Assembly (NCBI GenBank): GCA_963759955.1
Contig: CAVXCA010000042.1
Coordinates: 124,001 to 188,000, forward strand
Direction of reading: 5' to 3'
Source of the DNA: Roseiarcus sp963759955
Lineage (GTDB): Bacteria > Pseudomonadota > Alphaproteobacteria > Rhizobiales > Beijerinckiaceae
DNA length: 64,000 nucleotides
Below the pieces are notes generated by a model, which did no database searches, was not told where the DNA came from, and worked only from the letters and a program-made list of their open reading frames with translations. Positions 18,103-28,919 of the stretch are shown here, in pieces (the stretch's first letter is position 1; the number at the start of each line of letters is the position of its first letter). A program made the position numbers and the translations under genes.

Positions 18103-19896
18103 CTATTGCGCGCGGCCCGAATCGCCGGTTCCCGAAAGCGTCGGGCGCAAGCCGATCAGGTCGGCGCGAACGTAGAGATCGATCGGCCAATCCTTGACGG
18201 CGCTCGCGGTCACGAAGCGATAGTCGGCGAGCGCAGCGGCGAGCTTGGGATCGCTCATCGCCCAGCGGTGGAACCGCGGGCCGAGATTGCTGACGAGAAC
18301 GCCGTCCGGCCGGTTGCGCTCGATGTCCTCGGCCGCCATGTCGCGGTCGCGCGCGATGATCGGCGCGAGGCGCTCGGCGAGCGCCGGGTCGCCCGGGTCG
18401 AGGACGATCAGACGCCGCGCGCCGGCGGTCATCAGCATGCCTTGGGTGCGCTGGACCCAGACGCCGCCGACGTTCCGCACGAGCGGGAATCCGATGCCCA
18501 ACCCCTCACCGACCGACGCCAAGCGCGGATGGGGCCCGAGATCGGCGACCGCCTGCACGAAAGCGGCGTCCGGGCCCGGGACCGGAGCGCAATAGAGCGC
18601 GCAAGCCGCGCCGATCAACGCGGCGGCGGTCATTTCGGCGAGCTGCGCGACGCGTTCGCGCGGCGATGGCGCGGCCCGCGGCGCCGCCGCGCCGAGCGCG
18701 AGGTGGGCCGCCGCCGCCGCGACGATCGCGCAATCGATCGGCGGCAGGCGGAACAGCAGCGCGCCAATCGCGGTCGCCCCCGCCGCGCCTGTCGCGGCGG
18801 CGATCCGTCGCGGCGTCAGCGGCCGCATCGCCAGCGCCGCGCCGAGCGCGACGACGAGGAGCGCGAGCGCCGGGTAAAACTGGTAGAGCCATCCCTTGCC
18901 CTGGACGAAGAACGCCCCCGCGGCGCCGAGCGAACCGAGCGCCGGCGTCGCGATGAGGGGCTCGCGGACGCGGGCGCCGGCGATGGCGGCGAGCAGGCCC
19001 AAGAGCGCGACCCAGACCACGACGCCGGCGTTGGCGAGCAATTGCAGCATCGATTCGCGCACCGGCAAATAGGCGGCGACGACGGTCGGCAAGACGTCCG
19101 CGCCATAGGCGGGAAAACGCCAGATCGTCAGCGCCGCATAGGCCGCCAAGAAGGCCGCCGCCACGTAATATTCGATCGCGCGCAGCAGCGCCCCGACGCC
19201 GACGCGCGAGGCGAGATACGGCGCCAGCGCGACGGCGATCAGCGCATAGGGCGGCTTGATCGCGACCATCGCGCCCAGGCACACGCCAACGAGCGCCGCT
19301 ACGCGCCGATCGACCGGCGCGCGTACGGCGCGCGCCGCGCAAAGCGCGAGAAAGGGAAGGCCAAACAGCGCGACGAAGAAATCGCGTTCGTCGAACGTGC
19401 GCCCCGGCAGGATCGTGAACGCCACCAACGCGAGGCCGAGCGCGACTGCGCCGACTTCGGCGAGAAGCCCGGCGCGGCGCAGGATCGCCGCGCTGAGCCC
19501 CAAGGCCGCGCCGACCGTGGCGAAACCGTAGGCGGCGACGACGATTTCGGGCGCGGCGCCGATCGCCCGCGCCAATGCGACGGCAGGCAGGTAAAGGAGA
19601 ATCGAAGCCGGTGGGTTGGTCTCGATGAAATCTACGTAAGGGGTTTGGCCGTCGAGCCACCTTTCGCCGATGGTGATCATCCAGGAGACGTCGGCGATGG
19701 CGCCGAAGCGCGCCTGCGCCGCCGCGGCGACAAGAACGATCGCCGCGAAGGCCCAAAGCGCCTGCGGCGCGATCCGGCCACCCGAGAGGCGGCGCGCGCG
19801 CCCCTCGGCAAGCGACGAATCCAGCGCGCCGCGCGGCAGCGGCGCGACGGCGGAGTCGATTCGCCGCGAGAGGAGGAGCGGAGGAGCGGGCGGCAT
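18103..19896 (-). CDS. Polytopic membrane protein, GT-C glycosyltransferase-like
   Basis: 597 residues with about ten hydrophobic helices from residue ~48 to ~440 and a soluble C-terminal domain of ~150 residues (GARRLIVLDPGDPALAERL, LGPRFHRWAM). An acidic first loop (GQTPYVDFIETNPPASILLY) resembles the Asp-containing loop of dolichyl/undecaprenyl-phosphate sugar transferases. It is probably an inner-membrane enzyme that moves a sugar from a lipid carrier to an envelope acceptor. It shares layout with the gene at 22205-23698 on the other side of typA. The donor and acceptor are unknown. Confidence 0.65.
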   Translation of the reverse strand: MPPAPPLLLSRRIDSAVAPLPRGALDSSLAEGRARRLSGGRIAPQALWAFAAIVLVAAAAQARFGAIADVSWMITIGERWLDGQTPYVDFIETNPPASILLYLPAVALARAIGAAPEIVVAAYGFATVGAALGLSAAILRRAGLLAEVGAVALGLALVAFTILPGRTFDERDFFVALFGLPFLALCAARAVRAPVDRRVAALVGVCLGAMVAIKPPYALIAVALAPYLASRVGVGALLRAIEYYVAAAFLAAYAALTIWRFPAYGADVLPTVVAAYLPVRESMLQLLANAGVVVWVALLGLLAAIAGARVREPLIATPALGSLGAAGAFFVQGKGWLYQFYPALALLVVALGAALAMRPLTPRRIAAATGAAGATAIGALLFRLPPIDCAIVAAAAAHLALGAAAPRAAPSPRERVAQLAEMTAAALIGAACALYCAPVPGPDAAFVQAVADLGPHPRLASVGEGLGIGFPLVRNVGGVWVQRTQGMLMTAGARRLIVLDPGDPALAERLAPIIARDRDMAAEDIERNRPDGVLVSNLGPRFHRWAMSDPKLAAALADYRFVTASAVKDWPIDLYVRADLIGLRPTLSGTGDSGRAQ

Positions 19897-20147
19897 GGCT
19901 TCGTTCGGATGGACTGCGGCCCCGCCAGCGTTAGCGGCGGACGCTTAAGATTCCGGTAACCCCGGGCGCTGGGGCGCACGCCGCCCTTCCCTTCCCCTCG
20001 GGATTCGTGTATTGCACCGCACAAATTCGGAAGCACGGCCGCGCGGGCGTGCGTTTCGTCGCACTCCCGTCATGTCCGCCATCGAGGGAAGGCGCGGCCC
20101 ATCGGCCGCTTTTCCCGATTCGCGCCGCGCCGAAAGCCTGGACCCCA

Positions 20148-21983
<1,836 letters not shown>

Positions 21984-22204
21984 CCGGCCGACGGAGCGAA
22001 AACGGCGCGTTCCGGAAAGCGCGATTTCCACGCGAACGAATTTTGCGCCCGGACGGCGGACGCGAAATTCGCGGATCCGCTTGCCCTTCGGCGCGAAGCC
22101 GACCTTCCGCCGAGCGCGCCTTCATGCCGGGTTAATCAATCCGTCAGAAGGTGCGAAGCGCTAAATCGCCAATCCTCCTGAAGGGCGATTCTGGGGCGCC
22201 TTTC

Positions 22205-23698
22205 ATGTCTTGGACTTTCGGCCGGTCGACTTGGCTTGGTCCGGCGGCGGACGCGAGGAGCCCAAAAGTCCTGACCTTGCTTGTGGCCTTTGGCGTTCTG
22301 GCGGCTTGGACAGCGCTGACGAACATACCCTTTTACGCCCTCGACGGCGCCGACGACGCCTTTTACGTGGAGACCGCCCATCTCTGGACCAAGGGCGTGC
22401 CGCCGTATGTCGGCGCGTTCGACGTCAAGGCGCCGGGGTTCTTCGCCGTCCTCGCGACGGTTCAGGTTTTCCTGGGCGCCAGTCTGGCGACGCTGAGGGC
22501 GACGGCGATCCTGTCCACGGCGCTCGCGGCTGCTTCGCTCTATCGGCTCTGCCGCGAGTTCAATGATCGCGCGGTCGCGGTCCTCTGTGCGATCGTCTAC
22601 CCGGTTCTCTTCGAAATATTCGGCGACGCGGCTTACGCCCTTCTTTGCGCGCTTACGCTGCTCGCCTTCCTCGCCGCGCTTTCCCGACAGCCGCCGATGA
22701 GAAAGGCCGTGCTCGCGGGTTTGGCGATCGGCGCGGCTTGCGCGGTGAAGCAAACCGCCGCCTTCGAGGCGACCGCGCTGCTCATCATCATCGCAAGCGA
22801 TCCCGCCGTAAAAGGGCGGCGGCTCAAGGCGGCGTCCGCGTTCCTCGCTTGCGCCAGCGTCGCGCCGCTCGGGTTCGTGATCTATTACGCCCTGCGCGGC
22901 GATCTTGGCGTCTTCTTCTCCGATGTCGTCGTTCTCGCCTTGAGACGTCCCGACAGCACGACGGAGGCCATTTCGTTCTGGGACGGATTTCGCCGTTCCT
23001 TGGTCCTGCTGTTGCCGATCCTGCCCGTCACGCTCATGGCGATCTTCGCCCTCGCCAAATGGCGCCGCCTGGCGGCTCGTTTTCCGATTGGATCGGTTTC
23101 GATCTGGCTCGCCGCCACGATCCTTTCGATCCTGGTCCAGCACGCCATTTCTCCTTACTACCTCACGCCTGCGTTCGCGCCGCTGCTGCTTCTGGCCGCC
23201 GCAGGCTTGACCACGGCCGTCGAGGGACGCAGCCGACGCACTCTCGCCGTTGTGCTGGCGATCTTCGGCGCGACCACCATTTTCATGGCGGCCCGGCTGC
23301 GCGGCGAGGCGCTGGTGAATAGATTGAAGCCAAAGGACGATCTGGCGATTCTCGAGGCGACGTCTACGATCGAGGCGACCCATCCCAAGCCGACAGACAG
23401 ACTGTTCGTCGTCACGCGCGGCGGCTGGATATATTTGGCGACCGATTTGGCGCCGCCAACTCCTTATTTTCACTGGTTTCACACGCTGTGCGACTTCCCC
23501 GGGGCCGGCCGGAGCCGCTTGGCCGAAACGATGGCGGCCCAGCCGCGCTACGTCGTCGTCGCAGACCCCTCGAAGCGCTTTTCATGCGAACAGGATTCCA
23601 ATTGGGTCGTCGTCAACGACACCCTGCGATCTTCCTATCGCCTTCTGGACCGCGCCCAAGGCGCTTTCAACTCCTATTTCGTCTACGAGCGGAACTGA
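22205..23698 (+). CDS. Polytopic membrane glycosyltransferase-like protein (GT39/ArnT-like)
   Basis: 497 residues from ATG 22205. About ten membrane helices occupy residues ~20-370. A luminal acidic loop carries DGADDAFYVETAHLW and VGAFDVKAPGFFAV, the pattern of lipid-linked sugar transferases of the GT-C fold. The soluble C-terminus holds RYVVVADPSKRFS and ends SYFVYERN. It probably decorates lipid A, O-antigen or a surface polymer. The gene lies alone between typA and a duplicate of the typA tail, which suggests arrival as a cassette. It resembles the gene at 18103-19896 in layout. Confidence 0.7.
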   Translation: MSWTFGRSTWLGPAADARSPKVLTLLVAFGVLAAWTALTNIPFYALDGADDAFYVETAHLWTKGVPPYVGAFDVKAPGFFAVLATVQVFLGASLATLRATAILSTALAAASLYRLCREFNDRAVAVLCAIVYPVLFEIFGDAAYALLCALTLLAFLAALSRQPPMRKAVLAGLAIGAACAVKQTAAFEATALLIIIASDPAVKGRRLKAASAFLACASVAPLGFVIYYALRGDLGVFFSDVVVLALRRPDSTTEAISFWDGFRRSLVLLLPILPVTLMAIFALAKWRRLAARFPIGSVSIWLAATILSILVQHAISPYYLTPAFAPLLLLAAAGLTTAVEGRSRRTLAVVLAIFGATTIFMAARLRGEALVNRLKPKDDLAILEATSTIEATHPKPTDRLFVVTRGGWIYLATDLAPPTPYFHWFHTLCDFPGAGRSRLAETMAAQPRYVVVADPSKRFSCEQDSNWVVVNDTLRSSYRLLDRAQGAFNSYFVYERN

Positions 23699-23760
23699 GG
23701 GCCGAGCGAGAACGCCGCTTGACCTGCGACAATTCGATCGCCGCTCGCCGCGCCCGCAGC

Positions 23761-23854
23761 CAGGACGACGAACGCGCCGAAGCGACGCCGAAGTCGATCC
23801 GCCTGCGCAAGGCCCTGCTCGACCCCAACGAGCGCAAGCGCGCGGAACGGGCGA
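23761..23854 (+). pseudogene. Duplicate of the typA 3' end (direct repeat unit B)
   Basis: This stretch encodes QDDERAEA followed by a 23-residue run beginning TPKSIRLRK that is identical to the TypA C-terminus. It matches 21861-21954 at 88 of 94 bases. Within the identical protein run only two bases differ, both silent third positions. After it the frame reads through GGVGGQGGG into unrelated sequence. There is no start codon or GTPase domain, so it cannot act as TypA. Confidence 0.88.
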
Positions 23855-24266
23855 AGGGCGGCGTCGGCGGACAGGGGGGGGGAGTAAACGGGCCGTCGTA
23901 GTTGAGCGCTCGGCTCATGCGCAGCGTACAGGTGTCCCCATTGTCGCCGCCGAGCCAAGGGCGGCATTCTGGCCGGTGTCGTCGGCGCCGCCTCCAATCG
24001 AGATGGTTTTTGCACCAAGCCTCGTCGAGGGCGACTCGTCGAGCAAAGCTCACAGAATCCAACGCCATCATGGCCGGGCTTGTCCCGACCATCCACGCGG
24101 CGTCGCCCCGCCTCTCTTCGTCACACGCCAAGCAGGCGCCGGCTGTGGCCGCGCTGCCCCGTGTCACCAAAATAGCGTGTCTCACCCGTGGGGCGCAGTT
24201 CAACTCCCAGAAACGGCAAGCGGACTTTGCAATAGGGATCTACAATAAGTCAGAGCAATTCCGTAT
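23855..24266. other. Intergenic region after the typA-tail copy
   Basis: About 410 bases with no supported gene. It contains a run of nine G at 23874-23882 directly after the repeat, and a rhizobial-type intergenic repeat at 24066-24098. From about 24160 onward GC falls noticeably and stays low into the next two genes. Short open frames here have no recognisable product. Confidence 0.5.
24066..24098. repeat. Candidate dispersed extragenic repeat
   Basis: The sequence catcatggccgggcttgtcc and its continuation gaccatccacg resemble a short extragenic repeat common in rhizobial genomes. Only one copy is seen in this window, so the assignment rests on general knowledge. Confidence 0.4.
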
Positions 24267-24833
24267 TTAGAAAATTCCGCCGATGAAAGCGGCCCCGCCA
24301 CCGCCCGCTTGGTAGCCGACGTTCACGCCCGTCGTGACTAAAATACCTGTGGCGGATCGTAAAAGCTTTGTCTCGGCCAGCGCCATAATCGGCAGGAATT
24401 CCGCAGAGGCAACAACAACTCCGAGCCAAGCCGGATCCATTCCAAATATCATTCCTATAGCGCTTCCCCCAGCGATCAATCCTCCGCCAACCTCGAGGAA
24501 TAGGCAAACGCCGGTGATATCGGAGCGTGACAACTCTTCACCACTGAAGGTATCGGCGACAAAAACCTGCCCCATGTTTGGAAATGCCGCCGGCGCCACT
24601 ACTCCTCCGACACTTTTTCCCTTGACTGTAGGTAGGTTGAGCTTGCCAACCTTAGGCAGTTTCAATCCGAAGGTCAGCCCCACGCCCGCGGCGCCATATC
24701 TGAATTTCTGAGAGCTGCCTTTCGGATCACTCAAATATATGGCCCCGCCTTGGGCGGCGACAAACTCAATGCCTACGCCCGCGGTGCTCAAGGTCTCAAA
24801 CTTCCAAGCGCTCTCTTTCTTGACTCCCCACAT
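24267..24833 (-). CDS. Glycine-rich protein of unknown function
   Basis: 188 residues starting MWGVKKESAWKFETLS, with no signal peptide. The first ~80 residues look like a beta-rich soluble part (GVGIEFVAAQGGAIYLSDP, RYGAAGVGLTFGLKLP). The rest is Gly/Ala-rich and hydrophobic (EVGGGLIAGGSAIGMIFG; GVNVGYQAGGGGAAFIGG), possibly membrane inserting. GC content is clearly lower than around it (31 of 60 in line 24361 by eye). A DUF3592-like membrane protein gene lies 36 bases upstream on the same strand. No family or function is recognised; a horizontally acquired pair is likely. Confidence 0.6.
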   Translation of the reverse strand: MWGVKKESAWKFETLSTAGVGIEFVAAQGGAIYLSDPKGSSQKFRYGAAGVGLTFGLKLPKVGKLNLPTVKGKSVGGVVAPAAFPNMGQVFVADTFSGEELSRSDITGVCLFLEVGGGLIAGGSAIGMIFGMDPAWLGVVVASAEFLPIMALAETKLLRSATGILVTTGVNVGYQAGGGGAAFIGGIF

Positions 24834-24869
24834 CGGCTTTGCTCCAATGTTACAAGTAACTTCTTGAAA

Positions 24870-25274
24870 TCATGAATAGTCTATAATCTTCTGAAAGCCC
24901 CCGACCAGAAAAAGAACCGCCAACGAAAAGAGGATAATTTCCATGAACCATAGAGCGCTTAACGAGTCAATGCACGGAGGTTGATTGGGGTCGTCAGGCA
25001 AGTAAAGAACATTAACCCGATCGCCCGTTCGATATCCAAAGATAAATCCACCTTGCGTGTAATTGATCTTGCGTCCGGTAGCAGATGTGAACTCGATGTT
25101 CGGATGCGTGCCGCTGGCGAACAGGCTGACGACAACTCCCTCGGCGACAGACGCCCGACTGATGAATGCACGAGTGGACATCGTCTTCGCGATAGCGGCG
25201 GTCAACAGTGCCGCTCCGACAAGGATAATCAATCCTCCGAACATCAGATTTGTCCGTTTCGTCCCGACCGTCAT
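24870..25274 (-). CDS. DUF3592-like two-helix membrane protein
   Basis: 134 residues from ATG 25274; a TTG at 25334 would add 20 residues and is less likely. Two membrane helices (LMFGGLIILVGAALLTAAIA and FMEIILFSLAVLFLVGGF) flank a soluble segment. That segment reads AEGVVVSLFASGTHPNIEFTS, then GRKINYTQGG and GDRVNVLYLPDDP, the spacing and VxYxPxxP ending seen in DUF3592 proteins. Function is unknown. It is probably co-transcribed with the 188-residue gene downstream and shares its lower GC. Confidence 0.65.
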   Translation of the reverse strand: MTVGTKRTNLMFGGLIILVGAALLTAAIAKTMSTRAFISRASVAEGVVVSLFASGTHPNIEFTSATGRKINYTQGGFIFGYRTGDRVNVLYLPDDPNQPPCIDSLSALWFMEIILFSLAVLFLVGGFQKIIDYS

Positions 25275-25587
25275 CGTCGCGTTAACCGATATTCGCCCGA
25301 GGGAAGCCTTACCGAGGTCGAGAACTCTCTTCAATGGCCCGCGCGGACCAGTTCTTGGCGTGTCCGCGCAGCAGGCATAGCGCGATACGCCGACGCCCGC
25401 TCATTTCCCTTCTTGGCGCGCTCAACGACGTCAGGGCGCCGCCAGCCCATCAGCGCAATGCGGCCTCCAGCGACCGGATCGGCTTCGCGCCAATCTCGCC
25501 AACGTCGCGTCGCCGATTTTCGAGGGCGAGTCAACGACTTGCGCGCGCCACGGCAAGCTGCCGCCCCAAACGCGCGAGAGCCCTGCC

Positions 25588-25820
25588 ACGCACGACCCGG
25601 TCGCCCGCAGCCGCGCCGGGATCGCGGCGCTTTGCCGCAGCGACATCATGCAGCGTCTCGAGTGGTTCGGTTCGGCCGCGCGCGGGGGGCGCGCTTCGAT
25701 CCCGCCGTCGGCGACGCCGTTTGTCTCGTCGCGTTCGAGCCGGCGAGCGGCCACTCGCCCTTAGCGCCGTTCTGCGGCTTCTCCCAAGTGCTTGAAGCGA
25801 CTGCTCGGCCGCCGCTCTGA
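25588..25820 (+). pseudogene. Decayed MNT-type nucleotidyltransferase (antitoxin-like) remnant
   Basis: One frame reads THDPVARSRAGIAALCR then RLEWFGSAARGG. The frame then shifts by one within a run of six G near 25684-25690 and continues ARFDPAVGDAVCLV, AFEPASGHSPLAPFCGF and SQVLEA to a stop at 25818-25820. Together this matches the MNT signature FGSxARG-x-RFDP-x-SDxDxLV-x-F-x-P. The second catalytic Asp of the DxD motif is replaced (DAV). The C-terminus is also cut short. No intact HEPN partner gene is seen. The 313 bases before it (25275-25587) and 195 bases after it hold no supported gene. Confidence 0.6.
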
Positions 25821-26015
25821 TTTGGCGCCGCGCGGCGCAATCGCCGATTCTTTCGCGCCCGCCGGCGTCGATGGGGCTCGCGAACGCGTCCATGCGGCGC
25901 GACGCGCGCGCCTGCCGCGAGCGACATTGCGCGCGCCGCCGACGCGGCCGCCCACCGCCTTGAAGGCAAGATACATTGTCGCTAGCGTCACTCGTCTTAA
26001 TTCAGGGGGTCCGCA

Positions 26016-26267
26016 ATGCGAGGATTTATCGGCGCCGGCGTCGCGATCGGCGCAATGTTGTATTTCTCGGGAACGGTCGCAATGGCCGTCGACCAGCCTC
26101 ACATGGAGGGGGCGCTTCACGACCTCGACCATGCGCTGCATGAAATCGAGATCGCCGATCAGTTCAAGGACCACGGCGGCCACGCCGGGGCGGCGACGAC
26201 GCTGATCGAACAAGCCATCCACGAGGTGAAGGAAGGCATCCGCTATCGCAACGAGCACGGCAAGTAA
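26016..26267 (+). CDS. Small periplasmic His-rich helical protein (SmbP-like)
   Basis: 83 residues with a signal peptide ending GTVAMA-VDQ. The mature part has eight His at helical spacing (HMEGALHDLDHALHEIEI; KDHGGHAGAATTLIEQAIHE), and two helix-turn-helix halves of similar pattern, like the small metal-binding protein SmbP of Nitrosomonas. It may bind copper or other divalent metals in the periplasm. GGGGGT lies 8 bases before the ATG. It stands alone. The family call is by pattern only. Confidence 0.6.
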   Translation: MRGFIGAGVAIGAMLYFSGTVAMAVDQPHMEGALHDLDHALHEIEIADQFKDHGGHAGAATTLIEQAIHEVKEGIRYRNEHGK

Positions 26268-26457
26268 GCTCGCGCCGTTACGCGTCTATTCGCCTCCCGC
26301 GCCCCTTCCCCGCCGCAATTGCGGCGCATGGGATGCAGGAGGCGTTGCTTCGTGACGAGGGTATTCGGCGATCGCGGGCCGAATCGCGCCGCGGGTTTCG
26401 CGTTGACTGTTTCACCGCTTTCGGCGACGCTTGGCGCGCCGCCTATAGAGACCGCCG

Positions 26458-27129
26458 ATGTCCCTGCCCGAATCGCATCCGCGCCTGTTCAAGCGCGCCT
26501 ATAGCAACGGCGAGCTGATCGCCGACGGTTTCGTCCATGCGGCGGCGCTGGTGGCCGGCGTCATCGGCTTCTCGCTGCTGTTCGTGAAGGTGGCGCTCCA
26601 TGGCGGGGCCGCCGACGGGCTGGCGATGGCGGTCTACGCGGCCGGCTTCTTCCTGCTGTTCGGCTTTTCCTGCGCCTACAACATGACGCCCGCCTCGCCG
26701 GTGAAGTGGATTTTGCGGCGCTTCGACCATTCCTCGATCTACCTGATGATCGGCGGCACCTACACCGCGCTGCTTTCGCAGTTGCACGATCGCCTGTGGG
26801 CGGCGGCGCTGATCGGCTTCGTGTGGACCGGCGCTCTCGCCGGGGTTGCGCTCAAGCTGTTCCTGCCCGGGCGCTTCGACCGCGTCTCGATCGGCATCTA
26901 TCTGTTGCTCGGCTGGTCGGCGATCGCGGCGATCAGACCGCTCGTCGCCTCGCTGCCGGCCCAGACGCTGGCGCTGGTCGTGGTCGGCGGCGTCATCTAT
27001 TCGATCGGCGTCGCGTTCCATCTCTGGCACAGCCTGAAGTACCAGAACGCGATCTGGCACGCCTGCGTCGCCGTCGCCGCCGCCTGCCATTTCGCCGGCA
27101 TTCTGCAGGCGCTCGACCGCGCCGCCTGA
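26458..27129 (+). CDS. Hemolysin III / PAQR family membrane protein
   Basis: 223 residues with seven predicted helices. The start YSNGELIADGFVHAAAL is the family opening. The conserved motif FDHSSIYLMIGGTYT follows helix 2-3, and FHLWHSLKYQNAIWHACVA contains the histidines of the PAQR metal site. Bacterial members of this fold are integral membrane proteins with a putative zinc-dependent hydrolase site; haemolytic activity is not generally established. It ends 12 bases from the converging GGDEF-EAL gene. Confidence 0.88.
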   Translation: MSLPESHPRLFKRAYSNGELIADGFVHAAALVAGVIGFSLLFVKVALHGGAADGLAMAVYAAGFFLLFGFSCAYNMTPASPVKWILRRFDHSSIYLMIGGTYTALLSQLHDRLWAAALIGFVWTGALAGVALKLFLPGRFDRVSIGIYLLLGWSAIAAIRPLVASLPAQTLALVVVGGVIYSIGVAFHLWHSLKYQNAIWHACVAVAAACHFAGILQALDRAA

Positions 27130-27140
27130 GGCGCGGCGCT

Positions 27141-28919
27141 TCATCCGGTCTGCGCCAAGGCGAGCCGATCGCGCGCGATCAGGCCGGCGACCTCCGCCGC
27201 CGGAACGGGCCGCGAAAAATAATAGCCTTGCGCTTCGTCGACGCCGGCCGCCCTCACGCATTCGAGCTGCTCCAGCGTCTCGACGCCCTCGGCGGTGGTG
27301 GCGACGCCGAGGTCGACGGCGAAACGCGCGATCGCGCGCACCAGCGCGCGCGCCATCGAGCCGCCGCTCGCCTGTTCGGCGACGAAGCTGCCGTCGATCT
27401 TGATGCGATCGAAGCGAAAGCGACGCAGGCGGTCGACCGACGCGTAACCCTCGCCGAAATCGTCGAGCGCGAGCGCCACGCCCATCTCCCGCAGCCGCGC
27501 GAGCGCGGGCGCCGCGTCGCTGTCATCGTTCATGATCACGCTCTCGGCGATTTCGAGCTCGAGCCGATGCGCGCCGAGCCGGCTCGCAGCGAGCGAACGC
27601 GCGACGGCGGCAGGCACGTCGGCGCGCACGAATTGCGCCGGCGAGACGTTGACGGCGACCCTGAGGCCTTCGGTCCAGGACGCAGCCTCCCGGCAGGCCG
27701 TCGCGATCACCCACTCGCCGATCGAATCGATCATTCCGCTTTCCTCGGCGATCGGCACGAATTGACCGGGAAGGACGAGTCCGCGGCGCGGATGGCGCCA
27801 GCGCAGCAGGGCCTCGAACCCTTTGAGCCGAGCGTCGGGGAGGCTGACGAGAGGCTGATAGTAGAGCTCCAGTTCGCCGCGTTCGAGCGCCAGCGCGAGA
27901 TCCTGGCGCAGCGCTGCGCGCTCGAGCAAAGCGCGCTCCATTTCGCGGTTGAAGAAACGCCAGCAGCCGCGCCCCGCCGCCTTGGCCTGATAGAGCGCGA
28001 AGTCGGCGTGGCGCAGCAGCGTTTCGATATCGAGCGGCTCGCGATCGGCGAGCGCGACGCCGATGCTGACCGATGCCCGCAACGAAAGTTCGCCGCAGTC
28101 CAAAGGCGCGGCGAAGGACTTGCTCAGGCGGTCGGCGAGCGCGGCGGCGCCGGTTTCGCCATGCCGGAATTGCGCGACGACGACGAATTCGTCGCCTGAA
28201 TAGCGCGCCACGCAATCGGGCGCCCGGGCGTTCTCGCGCAGTCGGAGCGCCACCGCGCGCAAGAACGCGTCTCCCGCCAAATGGCCGTAGGAGTCGTTGA
28301 CGAACTTGAAGCGGTCGACGTCGATGAGGAACAGCGCGAGACGCCGCCCGCCCGCCGACGAGACGGCGAGCTTTTCGCGAATATGCTCGGTCGCCGCGGA
28401 TCGATTGGGCAGTTGCGTCAACAGATCGGTGCGCGCGAGATAGGCGACGCGTTGGCGCGCGCGTTCGAGCGCCGTCACGTCCTCGTGGATGGCCACCCAG
28501 CCGCCGTCCGCCAGCGGCTGCGTGACGACCGCGACGATCAGATCATCGCCGATCGCGAAGTTGCGCGCGAACGCTTCGCGGCGCGCCAGCGCCGCCGACC
28601 ATTGCGCGAGGACCGGATCGATCGGCCCATCGAACGAGCCGCGGCGCTTTCGCGTCTCCAACACTTCGCGCAGCGTCATCTTGACGCGCACGTCGCCCTC
28701 GCTGAGCTTGTGGAGCGCGAGGAAGCGCCGGTTCCAGAACATCAGCCGTCCCGCGCGGTCGAACGCCGTGACGCCGTGATTCATGTTGTCGAGCGCGATG
28801 TCACGCCAACGGCGCCGCGCTCGCCGCCGCAGCAGCAGCGGGGCCGCCGAGGCGACACCGAGCGCTGCGGCGATCGACGACGCCAGCGCGAGCGCATCGA
28901 TGATTGGCAAAGTGTCCAT
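27141..28919 (-). CDS. PAS-GGDEF-EAL cyclic-di-GMP signalling protein
   Basis: 592 residues from ATG 28919. It has an N-terminal membrane segment (IIDALALASSIAAALGVASA), then a PAS domain (MNHGVTAFDRAGRLMFWNRRF). A GGDEF domain follows with RTDLLTQLPNRSA and a signature written YSGDEFVVVAQ, then an EAL domain with FEALLRWRHP, NVSPAQF and LDDFGEGYASV. The first Gly of GGDEF is Ser, which is tolerated in some active cyclases. The EAL metal-binding motifs look intact, so phosphodiesterase activity is plausible. It would tune c-di-GMP levels at the inner membrane. Confidence 0.9.
   Translation of the reverse strand: MDTLPIIDALALASSIAAALGVASAAPLLLRRRARRRWRDIALDNMNHGVTAFDRAGRLMFWNRRFLALHKLSEGDVRVKMTLREVLETRKRRGSFDGPIDPVLAQWSAALARREAFARNFAIGDDLIVAVVTQPLADGGWVAIHEDVTALERARQRVAYLARTDLLTQLPNRSAATEHIREKLAVSSAGGRRLALFLIDVDRFKFVNDSYGHLAGDAFLRAVALRLRENARAPDCVARYSGDEFVVVAQFRHGETGAAALADRLSKSFAAPLDCGELSLRASVSIGVALADREPLDIETLLRHADFALYQAKAAGRGCWRFFNREMERALLERAALRQDLALALERGELELYYQPLVSLPDARLKGFEALLRWRHPRRGLVLPGQFVPIAEESGMIDSIGEWVIATACREAASWTEGLRVAVNVSPAQFVRADVPAAVARSLAASRLGAHRLELEIAESVIMNDDSDAAPALARLREMGVALALDDFGEGYASVDRLRRFRFDRIKIDGSFVAEQASGGSMARALVRAIARFAVDLGVATTAEGVETLEQLECVRAAGVDEAQGYYFSRPVPAAEVAGLIARDRLALAQTG

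Noticed and set aside
17962..19959. A 665-codon frame opposite the membrane protein gene 18103-19896
   Set aside because: Low-complexity Arg/Asp/Gly-rich translation; the opposite strand encodes a coherent polytopic protein.
21984..23760. An insertion sequence between the two typA tails
   Set aside because: No transposase, integrase or terminal inverted repeats were found; only a membrane glycosyltransferase gene is present.
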